Below, in pieces: positions 47,263-56,334 of a DNA stretch of 64,000 nt (the first letter of the stretch is position 1; every line of letters begins with the position of its first letter). Source of the stretch: Nocardia altamirensis NBRC 108246 (lineage in GTDB: Bacteria; Actinomycetota; Actinomycetes; Mycobacteriales; Mycobacteriaceae); NCBI RefSeq assembly GCF_001612685.1, contig NZ_BDAY01000008.1:1-64000 (forward strand), read 5' to 3'. Below the pieces are notes generated by a model that was given only the letters and a program-made list of their open reading frames with translations, did not search any database and had not been told where the DNA came from. The translations under genes were made by a program, and so were the position numbers.

Positions 47263-49620
47263 TCAATCGGACCGTTCGCGCAGGATCGCGGCGAGGTCGA
47301 GGGTGCGGACGGCACGCAGCCCAGGGAGCAGCGACACGGTCGCGACGCACACGACGGCGAGCGCCGCGATGCCGAGCGTGCCCGGCCGGACGACCAGATC
47401 CAGCTGGAATTGGTCGTTGCGGTAGGTGTCGAGGAAGCTGCGGCCACCGAGGACGCCGAGCACCAGGCCCGGTGCCACACCGAGCATGGTCATCAGCAAG
47501 TTCTCGCCGGTGATCAGCCGCGCGACCATGCCAGGCGGCATGCCGCCCGCCCGCAGCACACCCACCTCGCGCCGCCGCTCGACAATGTTGATCGACATCG
47601 TGGTGAAGATGATCGCGAAGGCCATCAACCCGCCGAGCGCCAGCATCACGCCGATGAACACGAAGAAGAATCCGGCGTAGCGGTCGATGAGCCGGTTCAC
47701 CTCGTCGAGATCCTCGTAGGCCGCGATGCCGGGGCGATCCGACAGCACGCGCCGGATCTGGTCCGGATCGGTGCCCGGCGCGAGGCGAAGCAGTGCGGAG
47801 TTGACCGGAACGGGCGCGCCGGCCAGCGCATCGAGTTGTTCGATGGTGCAGTAGGCGAAGGTGCCGATCGGCTCGTCGAGCACACCGGCGATCGGCACCT
47901 GAACAGCCTGTGCGCCGGATACATTCACCTCGACGGTGGCGCCGAGATCGACGTGCAGCAGCGGCCGGATGCCCTTGCCGACCAGGATGCCGTTCGCCGG
48001 ACGGACCGCGGGCGAGCCTGCGACGGGACGCAGTCCGTGCATCGTGGTGTCTCTCGGCAGCGCGATCAGCACGGTCGAATAGGAATTACCGCCCGAACTC
48101 AGGGTGACCGGAAGCTGCACCATCGGCTCGGCGGCTGTGACACCTTCGGCGGCGGTCAGCTCGGCCAGGCGGCGCTGATCGACCGGAGTGGTGAAATCGA
48201 CTCGCGCGTCGGCGGTTTGCACCTGATGGAAGGACACGTCCAGCGCCGTGGTCATGGTGTCGAGCATCGTCCACGAGGTGAGGATGACCAGCAGCGACAG
48301 CGCGGTGCCGAGCACTGTGCTCCAGGTCCGTCGTGGACTGCGGCCGATATTGCGGAGGACGAGCAGCCAGCGTGCCGGGAGGCGGCGCAGCATCGGAATC
48401 AGCCGCTCCGGCAAGCTGATTCGGCTGGCACCCGACGGTGTGGCGCCGCGCATCGCCGTCGCAGGTGGGGTGCGAAACGCGAGCAGCGCCGGAGCCAGCG
48501 CGCCGAGTGCTCCTGCCGCGACGCCGAAAGCCACTCCGCCGAGCAGGGTTGTCGGCAGCACCTCGACGACCGCCGCCGAGGCGGGCAGGTCGATCGCCCG
48601 GAGGTAGACACTGGTCAGCGCGCCGGATCCGGCCAGCCCCAGCAGGATTCCGCCGAGCGCACCGGCCAGTCCCGTCGCTATCCCGTACTGCAGGTAGTGC
48701 CACAACAGCGTCGTGCGACCGACCCCGCCCGCCAAGAGCACGCCGATGACCGGACGCTCGGCGCACACCCTCCGGTGCAGCAGCACATAGGCGACCAGCC
48801 CGGCGACGCTCAAGAACAACAGCGGGAACAGGTAGGAAAGCTCGCCGAAGGCGTTGATGTCCATGCGCAGCAGCCAATTCGAGGGTTGGTCGGCCCTGCT
48901 GACCACCTCCTCAGCACCGTGCGCGGCGGCCAGGTCCTTGATCCGGTCCGCCGTTGCGGCGCTGGGCGGTTCGGCGAATCGGATCAATGCCTGTTCGGTG
49001 CTCTCCGGCGCCAGTGCGGTGGCCAACGGCTCCGCCGCGAACAGCACGCCGAAGTTGTCGGGCAGCGGAAACATGTCCCGGCGGCTACGCGCGGGCCAGA
49101 GATACTCGGCCGAGGAGGCGACGCCCGCGACCGAGACCTCGCGCCAGCCGTCGGCACCGAGCACCGAGAGCGTTGCGCCACTGCGCAACCCGAAGTGCTC
49201 GGCGATGTGGTGTTCGACCAGCACTTCGTTCGCGGCAGGATAGTGCCCGGACAGGATGGTCGGCGCGTTGACGGTGGGCGGCCGGTCGGCGGGCAGGCCG
49301 ACGACCCGGCCGCGCAGTTTGTCCGCGCCGACGCGCAGCGGCAGATCCGCCTGCCTGCGCACGATGGCGTCGGCGACGCCTGGCACGGTCCGCGCCTCGG
49401 CCGCGAGAGCTGTTGCCGCGCCGCCGGTCACCCAGACATCGGCGAAGCGCTCCGTCTCGAACGTTCCGCTGTAGGAGGCGTTGAGATTTCGGTACGCGCC
49501 GTAGGCGGCCGTGAACAGGGCGACGCCGAGCACGATGATCAGCGTCTGCGCGGCGAATTGCGGCCACTGGGTGCGGATGTCGCGCACCAGTTTCCGGCGC
49601 AGCGTCGGATGCCAGGTCAC
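47263..49620 (-). CDS. FtsX-type ABC transporter permease
   Basis: A 785-residue membrane protein. An N-terminal helix (TLIIVLGVALFTAAYGAY) leads to a large extracytoplasmic domain of about 200 residues. It is followed by two FtsX-type blocks of membrane helices (about residues 260-380 and 660-775) separated by a second extracytoplasmic part. This duplicated layout matches LolE/MacB-like permeases of Gram-positive bacteria. GTG 49620 overlaps the stop of the ATPase gene by four bases, so the two are translated together. Likely role: export of the cluster product or self-protection. Substrate is inference. Confidence 0.87.
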   Translation of the reverse strand: MTWHPTLRRKLVRDIRTQWPQFAAQTLIIVLGVALFTAAYGAYRNLNASYSGTFETERFADVWVTGGAATALAAEARTVPGVADAIVRRQADLPLRVGADKLRGRVVGLPADRPPTVNAPTILSGHYPAANEVLVEHHIAEHFGLRSGATLSVLGADGWREVSVAGVASSAEYLWPARSRRDMFPLPDNFGVLFAAEPLATALAPESTEQALIRFAEPPSAATADRIKDLAAAHGAEEVVSRADQPSNWLLRMDINAFGELSYLFPLLFLSVAGLVAYVLLHRRVCAERPVIGVLLAGGVGRTTLLWHYLQYGIATGLAGALGGILLGLAGSGALTSVYLRAIDLPASAAVVEVLPTTLLGGVAFGVAAGALGALAPALLAFRTPPATAMRGATPSGASRISLPERLIPMLRRLPARWLLVLRNIGRSPRRTWSTVLGTALSLLVILTSWTMLDTMTTALDVSFHQVQTADARVDFTTPVDQRRLAELTAAEGVTAAEPMVQLPVTLSSGGNSYSTVLIALPRDTTMHGLRPVAGSPAVRPANGILVGKGIRPLLHVDLGATVEVNVSGAQAVQVPIAGVLDEPIGTFAYCTIEQLDALAGAPVPVNSALLRLAPGTDPDQIRRVLSDRPGIAAYEDLDEVNRLIDRYAGFFFVFIGVMLALGGLMAFAIIFTTMSINIVERRREVGVLRAGGMPPGMVARLITGENLLMTMLGVAPGLVLGVLGGRSFLDTYRNDQFQLDLVVRPGTLGIAALAVVCVATVSLLPGLRAVRTLDLAAILRERSD

Positions 49621-50375
49621 CAGGAGACCTCGTTCGCGGCCAACGGCGCATCCTGGCGGATCGCCTCGACGATATGCCCGGAGCGCATGCGCAGCACACG
49701 GTCGGCGATGGCGGCGATCGCGTGGTTGTGCGTGACGAGCACGACGGCACGACCGTCGCGGTGGCACAGCTCTTGCAGGAGGGTGAGCACGGTGCGACCG
49801 GTGTCGAGATCGAGTGCGCCCGTTGGCTCGTCGCACAGCAGCAGTCGTGGCCGGTTCACCAGTGCCCGTGCGATGGCGACCCGCTGCTGCTGCCCGCCGG
49901 AGAGCTGCGCCGGAAAACGGTCCGCGTAGTCGGCGAGGCCCACCTCTGACAGCACCTGATGCACCCGGGCCGCGACCGAGCCACCGGTCAATTCGGCGAG
50001 GACCGCGATGTTCTCCGCGGCCGTGAGTGTCGGCACGAGACCGAAGAATTGGTAGACGAAGCCGAGCGATTCCCGGCGCAGCGCCGACATCCCCTTCGCG
50101 TCGAGGCCGGTGAGCGCGCGGCCGTCGATGGTGATCGCACCGGAGGTCGGCGTCTCGATGCCGCCGAGCACGTTGAGCAGTGTCGTCTTGCCGGATCCCG
50201 ACGGCCCGAGCACCACGACCAGTTCGCCGGCGGCGATGGTCAGATCGCACGCCGCGAGCGCGTGCACCGCGGTGCCGCCGCTGCCGAACGTTTTCGAAAC
50301 ATCGTGCAGCACAGCCAGCGCGGTCTCCGTAGGCAGTGTTGCGGTGCGGTGTTCGCGGCCCGGGGAGTGCGCCAT
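49617..50375 (-). CDS. ABC transporter ATP-binding protein (MacB/LolD type)
   Basis: A 252-residue ATPase with all motifs: Walker A GPSGSGKTT, Q-loop in VYQFFGLVPTLTA, signature LSGGQQQR, Walker B RLLLCDEPTGALD, and the switch His in VTHNH. The sequence is of the LolD/MacB class that pairs with FtsX-type permeases, as it does here with the overlapping downstream gene. It lies three bases after the methyltransferase stop, inside the operon. Confidence 0.92.
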   Translation of the reverse strand: MAHSPGREHRTATLPTETALAVLHDVSKTFGSGGTAVHALAACDLTIAAGELVVVLGPSGSGKTTLLNVLGGIETPTSGAITIDGRALTGLDAKGMSALRRESLGFVYQFFGLVPTLTAAENIAVLAELTGGSVAARVHQVLSEVGLADYADRFPAQLSGGQQQRVAIARALVNRPRLLLCDEPTGALDLDTGRTVLTLLQELCHRDGRAVVLVTHNHAIAAIADRVLRMRSGHIVEAIRQDAPLAANEVSW

Positions 50376-50378
50376 CGG

Positions 50379-51200
50379 CTACGCCGGTCCGCGGGTGGCG
50401 TGGACGCGGACCTGGCCGAGCCTGCCCGCCGCTCCCTGCTCGCCGAGCGTCTCGAAGAAGGCAAGGCCGTCGTCGAAGAGTTTGTCGCCGAGCACCTCTC
50501 GCCCTTGGGTCTCGAAGATCCGATAGGACTCGGCCCAGCGCCGGTTGATCGCGACGAACATCGCGGTGCTGTCCTGCACCTCGATGTCGACGAATCCGGC
50601 GTGCGCGAGCAGACGTCGATACCCTGCGGGTGTTTGTGCGAACAAGCGACCGTAAACGGTCAACGCCCGCAGCGTGTCCGGGTCGCGCGGGAACGGGCCG
50701 GTGAGCACCTCATCGGTGAAGGCAAGGCGGCCACCGGGTTTGAGCACCCGCGCACATTCGGTGAGAACCCGGTGCCGGTCCGGCACGATGACGAGGCTGT
50801 CAATGCTGAGCACGGCGTCGAATGTCGCGGCAGGATAGGGCAGGTCACGAGCATCGCCGTTGTCGAAACGGATCGGCGGCTCGGTGGTGACCCGCCGGGC
50901 GATGTCGATCGCGGGCTCGGAGTAGTCGAGGCCGGTGAACGTCGCGCCGGTGGTCGCGGCCAGGTAGCGCGCGATTCCGCCGGTGCCGCAACAGAGATCG
51001 AGCGCGCTCTGCCCCGGCGCCAACCCCGCGGCGCGCACGATCTCGCGCAGTTGGTCCCTGGTCGTCCAGCTCAGCTGGCCGACATAGCCGCCCCAGTTCC
51101 GCCAGAGATAGGCCATCATGGCCTGCCCGGACGGGGTGAGCGTGATCTGACGGTGGGTCAGGTCGTAGATGCCGCGGGTCTCCTCGATCACGGTGCGCAC
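50379..51200 (-). CDS. Class I SAM-dependent methyltransferase
   Basis: A 273-residue methyltransferase with ALDLCCGTGGIARYLA (motif I), FTGLDYSEPAIDIARR (motif II), NGDARDLPYPAATFDAVLSIDSL and LKPGGRLAFTDEV, the UbiE/Methyltransf_11 pattern. It sits between the enoyl-reductase-like gene and the transporter in the operon. It could methylate the chain, the amine or the bipyrrole oxygen; the sequence does not decide. GTG 51200 has an AGGAG site. Confidence 0.85.
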   Translation of the reverse strand: MRTVIEETRGIYDLTHRQITLTPSGQAMMAYLWRNWGGYVGQLSWTTRDQLREIVRAAGLAPGQSALDLCCGTGGIARYLAATTGATFTGLDYSEPAIDIARRVTTEPPIRFDNGDARDLPYPAATFDAVLSIDSLVIVPDRHRVLTECARVLKPGGRLAFTDEVLTGPFPRDPDTLRALTVYGRLFAQTPAGYRRLLAHAGFVDIEVQDSTAMFVAINRRWAESYRIFETQGREVLGDKLFDDGLAFFETLGEQGAAGRLGQVRVHATRGPA

Positions 51201-51225
51201 GAGAGCTTCTCCTAATCGTTTGTTC

Positions 51226-51981
51226 TCATGACGTCAGCGACGCGCCGCCGTCGGCGGTGATGGTCTGGCCCCTGATCCAGCTCGCGTCGTCGGTGCACAG
51301 GAACGCGACCACCTTGGCGAGGTCCTCGGGCCTGCCGATCCGCTTCATCGGACCGACCTCGGCGACCTGGCGCATCCACTCGTCCGCGCCGGCAAGCGCG
51401 CGAACGGATTCGGTCTCGATGAGCCCGCCACAGACCGTGTTGACGTTGACTCCCGGCGCGAGCTCGACTGCCAGATAACGACCCATCGATTCGATGGCGG
51501 CCTTGCACACCCCCATGCCGCCGTAGCTGGGGAGGTAGCGGCGGCTGCCCATACTCGACAGCAGCACGATGGCGCCGCGCCCCTCCGGCATCAGCTCGTA
51601 GGCCGCGCGGCAGCCGAACAACGCCGCGGTGATGTTGGTGTCGAGGGTGTAGCGCCAGTGCGGGGTCTCCAGGGCGAACAGCGGTTTCATGATCGCCGAC
51701 GCGGCGTTGTTGATGTAGAAGTCCAGTGCGCCCCACTGCTCGGCGATATCCACGAAAAGCTTTTTCAGCTGGTCTCTTTCGCCGACATCGACGCGAAGGG
51801 CGAGCGCGCGCCTGCCCTTGCGTTCGATCTCGGTCACCACCTCGCGGGCCGCGGATCGTCTGCGCCAGTAGGTGAGGATCACGTCCGAACCGCGGTCGGC
51901 GAACTCCAGTGCGATCGCCCGGCCGATGCCTCGGGAACCGCCGGTGACCAGGACGGTGCGCCCTGCCAGATCCGCTGTCAT
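51226..51981 (-). CDS. FabL-like enoyl-ACP reductase (SDR)
   Basis: A 251-residue short-chain dehydrogenase: VTGGSRGIGRAIALEFA, NNAASAIMKPLFALETPHW, LSSMGSRRYLPSYGGMGVCKAAIESMGRYLAVEL, and VNTVCGGLIETESVRAL. The Tyr and Lys are six residues apart (SYGGMGVCK), as in enoyl reductases FabI/FabL, rather than three as in FabG. The surrounding residues resemble Bacillus-type FabL. It would saturate trans-2-enoyl-ACP, giving the system a full reductive cycle or selective saturation of a polyene. Function is inferred from motif spacing. Confidence 0.75.
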   Translation of the reverse strand: MTADLAGRTVLVTGGSRGIGRAIALEFADRGSDVILTYWRRRSAAREVVTEIERKGRRALALRVDVGERDQLKKLFVDIAEQWGALDFYINNAASAIMKPLFALETPHWRYTLDTNITAALFGCRAAYELMPEGRGAIVLLSSMGSRRYLPSYGGMGVCKAAIESMGRYLAVELAPGVNVNTVCGGLIETESVRALAGADEWMRQVAEVGPMKRIGRPEDLAKVVAFLCTDDASWIRGQTITADGGASLTS

Positions 51982-52003
51982 ACCCGTTGCCTTTCTGTCG
52001 ATC

Positions 52004-53284
52004 TCACGCCGCGCCGATGACCAGCGCGGCGACCTCGGGCCCGTCCACGTTGCGGCTGAGCGTGAGTAGATACGGTGCGTCGAGCGCCGACGGCCTGTCG
52101 ACGATCTCGACCTCGCGCGCACAGTTGTCGGGCACACCGAGATTGAGCGTCGGCGGGACGACGCCGTCGCGGATGCTCAGGCAGGCGAAGGCCGACTCGG
52201 CGACATCGGTGGCCGGGCCCATGTGCCCGGTCGCGGCTTTGGTGCCGGTGAGCCGCGTCCGGCGTTGCCGCGCCAGGGTTTCCGCGATGCCGCGCAGTTC
52301 GGAACGATCGCCGTCCGCGGTGGCGTCACCGTGTCCGTAGACGTAGCCGACCTGGCGGGGATCGACGTCGGCATCGGCGATCGCGCGCGCGATCGCGTCG
52401 CGGACGCCGCTGCCCTCGGGATCGGGGGCGAGCGGCCGACCGCGATCGGTGGCGGCGCCGAAGCCGACGATCTCGGCCAAGACGTTCGCGTCGTTGGCCC
52501 GCGCCAGGTCGAGATCGGCGAGCACGAGCGCGGCCGCGCCCTCGGCGCAGACGTATCCGTCGCGGTGCAGGTCGTACGGCCGGACCGAGCGAACGCCGTC
52601 GCGACAGGCGGAGGTCAACCCGAACTCGTGCAGCGCGAGCCGCGCGAATTCGTCGGCGCCCGCGTCGGTTCCGCCGCAGACGGCGACGTCGACGCGACCG
52701 TCGCGCACGGCGCGGAAGGCCCGGCCGACGGCGCAAAGACCCATCGCCGATCCGTCGACCAGCGTGCTGTTCGCGCCGCAGATCTCGTGGCGGATGGTGA
52801 TCTGGCAGAGCGCGGCATTGGGCAGACCGGAGAGCAGGAAGTCCGGCTTGGCCCGGCGCAGCGCGGCCTGGCCGAGCTGGAGGTAGTCGAGCGTGCCATC
52901 CGAGCGGCGCGCGGTGGCCAGCACCGGCGCGAATCGCTCGAGATAGTTCTTCTCGTCCTCGTTTTCGTTGGAACCGATGTAGATGCCGCGCCGCGGCGCC
53001 GCGGCCGCACGGAAGACCGGCCCCGCGTCGGCCACCGCCAGATCCGCCGCGAACACACCGAGCCGGGAGGCCCTGGTGAGTCGTTTGAGATGCTTGCGAT
53101 CGGTGGCGGCGATCGGGTGCTCGGCGTCATCGACCGCGCCGAAATAGCCCAGCTCCGGCGCAGAGTCGTCGTCACGACGCCGTAAGCCGGTCTCGGCGGC
53201 CAGGATTCGCTGCCACTGTCGGCGATAGTCGCTGCCGAGGCACGACAGCACACCGGCGCCGACGACGGCCACTCTGCGCCTCAT
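52004..53284 (-). CDS. Ketosynthase-like protein without active-site Cys (CLF-like)
   Basis: A 426-residue ketosynthase fold. At the nucleophile elbow the sequence is STLVDGSAMGLCAVG, with Ser179 where the Cys should be, so it cannot carry the chain; His residues remain in YGHGDATADGD and KAATGHMGPA. This is what a chain-length factor looks like. It is probably the partner of one of the two active KS enzymes at 56335 or 59424. It overlaps the dehydratase gene by four bases. A different, initiation-type role is possible. Confidence 0.8.
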   Translation of the reverse strand: MRRRVAVVGAGVLSCLGSDYRRQWQRILAAETGLRRRDDDSAPELGYFGAVDDAEHPIAATDRKHLKRLTRASRLGVFAADLAVADAGPVFRAAAAPRRGIYIGSNENEDEKNYLERFAPVLATARRSDGTLDYLQLGQAALRRAKPDFLLSGLPNAALCQITIRHEICGANSTLVDGSAMGLCAVGRAFRAVRDGRVDVAVCGGTDAGADEFARLALHEFGLTSACRDGVRSVRPYDLHRDGYVCAEGAAALVLADLDLARANDANVLAEIVGFGAATDRGRPLAPDPEGSGVRDAIARAIADADVDPRQVGYVYGHGDATADGDRSELRGIAETLARQRRTRLTGTKAATGHMGPATDVAESAFACLSIRDGVVPPTLNLGVPDNCAREVEIVDRPSALDAPYLLTLSRNVDGPEVAALVIGAA

Positions 53285-53757
53285 TGCCCGTTCACCTTCG
53301 ACCCGTTGAGCAGCAGGACCTGATAGTGCCGACGGGTGGCCTCGGGATCCTCGAATTCGGCCAGCGGATAACTCCGGCAGCGGAAGGTCGCGGTCGCGAT
53401 TTTGCGGCCGTGTGCCTGCGCCGTGCCGCGGAACTCCAGCTCGGTCCCCGGGACCGGCACGGTGCCGCCGTCGACGTTGTCCACTTCGACGGTGAGCCGA
53501 TCGCCCGGCACGGCGAAGTCGATGAACTTGCTGTGCTGTACCGCGCTGAGTACAACGGTCGTCTGGAACTCGCTGCCGATGACGACCAGCCAGCGCGCGA
53601 GTTGGGTCATCGCCTCCAGCACGAGCACGCCGGGCAGAATCGGCTGCTGCGGAAAGTGATCGGCGAAGTAGTCTTCGCTCATCGCGGCATTCTTCACACC
53701 GACGGCCCTACGTCCGCCGTCCAAATCGGTGATCGCGTCAACCATGAGGAACCGCAC
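53281..53757 (-). CDS. FabZ-like 3-hydroxyacyl-ACP dehydratase (catalytically intact)
   Basis: A 158-residue hotdog-fold protein with the FabA/FabZ active site: His34 in DYFADHFPQQPILPG and Glu48 in VLVLEAMTQLA, 14 residues apart as in FabZ. It removes water from 3-hydroxyacyl-ACP to give the trans-2-enoyl chain. A second hotdog gene at 57630 keeps the Glu but not the His, suggesting a heteromeric dehydratase with this subunit supplying the His. GTG 53757 opens the frame at the expected N-terminus. Confidence 0.87.
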   Translation of the reverse strand: MRFLMVDAITDLDGGRRAVGVKNAAMSEDYFADHFPQQPILPGVLVLEAMTQLARWLVVIGSEFQTTVVLSAVQHSKFIDFAVPGDRLTVEVDNVDGGTVPVPGTELEFRGTAQAHGRKIATATFRCRSYPLAEFEDPEATRRHYQVLLLNGSKVNGQ

Positions 53758-53766
53758 GCCGAACTC

Positions 53767-54528
53767 CTATCCCACTCCGCCGACCAGAATGGCCTGCCCA
53801 TTGAGGTATGCACTGGCTCGTGCGCCGAGAAAGACCGCGATATCGGCGACGTCGTCGGGCGCAATCGGGCGCGGCATGGCCGCCCGTCGCGCGAGATAGC
53901 CTGCGACCGCGCGGATGTCGACGTCGAAGCCGCCGAAATACTCCCGGCTGACGCCGCTGTCGGCGAGCGTCGGGCAGATCGCGTTGACACAGATGCCGCG
54001 GCGCCCGACCTCCTGCGCGACGCTGCGGGTGAAGCCGATGACCGCGGCCTTCGCGGTCGCGTACGCGACTTCGTCTGCGCCGCCGGTCAATCCGAGCGCC
54101 GAGGACACGGTGATGATCCGGCCGCTGCGCCGGGGCAGCATCCGGCGCACTGCCTGCCTGCTGCAATAGAAGACGGTGTCGAGGTTGGTCCGGAGCATCC
54201 GGTGCCAGTCGGCGTCGGTGTGGAAGACCAGCGGCGAGCGCAGTGCACCGCCCGCGTTGTTGATCAGTACGTCGATCTTGCCGAAGGTTTCGTCGGTGTG
54301 CTCGAACAGCGCGGCCACCTGGTCCGGTGCGGTCAGGTCGGCGACGAAGGTGGAAATCGGCACGGCGGCAACGGCTTCGACCGCCTTGGCGGTGGCCTGC
54401 AGCCGGGTCTCGTCGAGATCGGTGAGGATCAGCGCGGCGCCTTCTTCGGCGTAGCGCGTGGCGATGGCCGTGCCGAACACGCCTGCGGCACCGGTCACGA
54501 GGGCGACGGAATCACTGAGCCGGTTCAT
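53767..54528 (-). CDS. FabG-like ketoreductase (SDR)
   Basis: A 253-residue short-chain dehydrogenase with VALVTGAAGVFGTAIATRYA (note Val-Phe in place of the usual Arg-Gly-Ile), NNAGGALRSPLVF, the catalytic Ser and Tyr-x3-Lys in VSSALGLTGGADEVAYATAKAAVIG, and VNAICPTLADSG. Its spacing fits 3-ketoacyl reductases. Less close to canonical FabG than the gene at 46539, so it may have a special substrate. Overlaps the holo-ACP synthase gene by four bases. Confidence 0.82.
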   Translation of the reverse strand: MNRLSDSVALVTGAAGVFGTAIATRYAEEGAALILTDLDETRLQATAKAVEAVAAVPISTFVADLTAPDQVAALFEHTDETFGKIDVLINNAGGALRSPLVFHTDADWHRMLRTNLDTVFYCSRQAVRRMLPRRSGRIITVSSALGLTGGADEVAYATAKAAVIGFTRSVAQEVGRRGICVNAICPTLADSGVSREYFGGFDVDIRAVAGYLARRAAMPRPIAPDDVADIAVFLGARASAYLNGQAILVGGVG

Positions 54529-54968
54529 CGGTGCACCGCCCCGGCCAGCAGTACATAGGCGACGGCGTAGTCACCGTCGTGGCTCAGCGACACTGCGGCG
54601 CCGGTGATGCCGAGCCGCCGTGCGAGCGCCATCATGCGGTGGTGCAGCAGCAACCGTGGTGCTCCGGTGGACCGGCAGACCTCGATATCGCGCAGGCGCC
54701 TGGTCGCGGGTGGCACGCCGAGGCCGACGTGCAAGGCCTTCAGCGTGGCCTCCTTGGCGCTGAACCGTGCGGCGAAATGCGGTGCGGGATCGCGGAATCC
54801 GGTGCAGTAGGCGATCTCGTCGGGTCGGAAGACCTGATCGGCGAACGCCGTGCCCGCGGCGAGCAACGTGCGCACCCGGCCGACCGCGGCGATGTCGACG
54901 CCCGCCGTCATCCCGGTGCTGCCCGAGATCGCGGGCAGCAGAAACGATGTCGCTACGGCCGGGGTCAC
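54525..54968 (-). CDS. Holo-ACP synthase (AcpS-type phosphopantetheinyl transferase)
   Basis: A 147-residue protein with the AcpS metal-binding Asp25 in TAGVDIAAVGRV, the central FRPDEIAYC, and the FSAKEATLKAL motif with its catalytic Glu and Lys, ending with AAVSLSHDGDYAVA. It transfers phosphopantetheine from CoA to the carrier serines of the cluster (the ACP at 60756, the FAAL-ACP and the carrier domains of the bipyrrole operon are candidates). GTG 54968 is chosen because it overlaps the preceding stop by four bases; an internal ATG 19 codons later is also possible. Confidence 0.87.
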   Translation of the reverse strand: MTPAVATSFLLPAISGSTGMTAGVDIAAVGRVRTLLAAGTAFADQVFRPDEIAYCTGFRDPAPHFAARFSAKEATLKALHVGLGVPPATRRLRDIEVCRSTGAPRLLLHHRMMALARRLGITGAAVSLSHDGDYAVAYVLLAGAVHR

Positions 54969-56323
54969 GAGAGCTGCTCCGCGTCGTGCGGGGAGCCTGC
55001 CACGCTGACGGTCGCACCGTAGTGCCGCTCGACGGCGCGCCGGTAGGCCAGGTTCAGGCCGATGACGGCTCGCTTCTTCGCCGCGGACTGCGGGCCGGGC
55101 AGCGGGGTGTTCAGGCGATAGCGGCGCAGCCGCTGCCGGGTGATCTCGCGGGAATAGGCTCTGGTGTACAGGTATTCGAGACCTTCTTCGAGCTGACCGA
55201 CGGTCATCGACACCGGAGCCACCGAGGCGCGCAGATGCGAGGGTCCGCCGGGGCCGGGATCGACCATGCGACCCTCGCGCAGATGCTCGGCGTACAACGG
55301 CACGCCGGGACCGCTGCCGAGCGGATTGAAATGGCAGATCTCGATCTCGTTCTCGACCACGAACTCCAACGTCCGCTCGAACACGTCCGGCGTATCGCCC
55401 GCGAAGCCGAAGACGAACGATCCGATGACCCCGATGCCCGCATCGTGCAGGCGGCCGATGAGCATGCGGTAGTCGGTCGGACGGCTCCAGCCCTTGTCCG
55501 AGGAGATCAGGTTCTCCGGGCGCACCGACTCCAAGCCGAGGAAGACGAGCATGCAGCCCGCGCGCCCGGCCGCCTCGGCCAGCGCCGGGCGCTGGGCGAT
55601 GGTGATCGTCGCCTGACTGCCCCACAGCAGTTGCCTCGGCTCCAGCTCGGCGAACAAGGTCCGCGCATAACGCGGATTGCCCACGATGTTGATGTCCGAG
55701 AACTGGACGAAATTGCCGGTGCGCGCGTCGATCTGGGCGAGCACGTGCTCGATCGGGCGGGTGCGGAACGCCTCGTGGTGGTAGCGGGTCTCGATGCAGA
55801 AGTTGCACGAGAACGGGCAACCCCTGGTGGCTTCGACCGGAAACACGTAGTCGTGCGGCGGCAGATGTGCGGGACCGTACTGCGGCAACGTCGCCAGATC
55901 CACGGGGCCGCCGAGGTATTGGGGGAGCAGGCGGCCGCTGCTCGCGTCATCGAGCACCTGCGGCCACACCCGCTCGACCTCGCCGCGGATCACCGAGGCG
56001 GCGCCGATGTGGCCTGCCTCGGGGTCGTAGCTGGGGAAGTAGCCGTCGATCACCACCGGTATGCCCAATGCGCTGAAGCCGCGCACCAATTCACCGGTTC
56101 GGCGCTCGCCGAAGAACTTCGAGGTGACGGCCACCAGGTCGACGCCGGCGAAGCGAGTGAAATCGGTGATGGGCGTGGAGTTCTCGTCGACCACCGTCAC
56201 CTGATGCTCGACCGAGGTCATGGCCGCGCGATAGGCGAGGTTGACCGGAACCGGGTTGAGCATGCGGTTGCCGTAGATCACGCTCTTGTCCCGGACGTCG
56301 GGGTTCACGAGTAGTACGTGCAT
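54965..56323 (-). CDS. Radical SAM protein with N-terminal B12-binding-like domain
   Basis: A 452-residue protein. Residues about 1-150 look like the Rossmann-type cobalamin-binding domain of B12 radical SAM enzymes (MHVLLVNPDVRDKS, VDLVAVTSKFFGER, PVVIDGYFPSYDPE), but no DxHxxG motif is visible, so cobalamin may bind base-off or not at all. Residues about 160-390 form the radical SAM barrel with Cys169, Cys173 and Cys176 in RGCPFSCNFC. Such enzymes methylate inactive carbons, form C-C bonds or rearrange rings. In the ladderane gene sets, radical SAM enzymes accompany the same kind of type II FAS genes. The second ATG (56323) is chosen for its GAGG spacing. Confidence 0.85.
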   Translation of the reverse strand: MHVLLVNPDVRDKSVIYGNRMLNPVPVNLAYRAAMTSVEHQVTVVDENSTPITDFTRFAGVDLVAVTSKFFGERRTGELVRGFSALGIPVVIDGYFPSYDPEAGHIGAASVIRGEVERVWPQVLDDASSGRLLPQYLGGPVDLATLPQYGPAHLPPHDYVFPVEATRGCPFSCNFCIETRYHHEAFRTRPIEHVLAQIDARTGNFVQFSDINIVGNPRYARTLFAELEPRQLLWGSQATITIAQRPALAEAAGRAGCMLVFLGLESVRPENLISSDKGWSRPTDYRMLIGRLHDAGIGVIGSFVFGFAGDTPDVFERTLEFVVENEIEICHFNPLGSGPGVPLYAEHLREGRMVDPGPGGPSHLRASVAPVSMTVGQLEEGLEYLYTRAYSREITRQRLRRYRLNTPLPGPQSAAKKRAVIGLNLAYRRAVERHYGATVSVAGSPHDAEQLS

Positions 56324-56334
56324 ATGCGCCATCC

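Noticed and set aside
54525..55820. Long form of the holo-ACP synthase frame (431 residues)
   Set aside because: The extra N-terminal part lies out of frame inside the radical SAM gene; the real gene starts at the overlapping GTG 54968.
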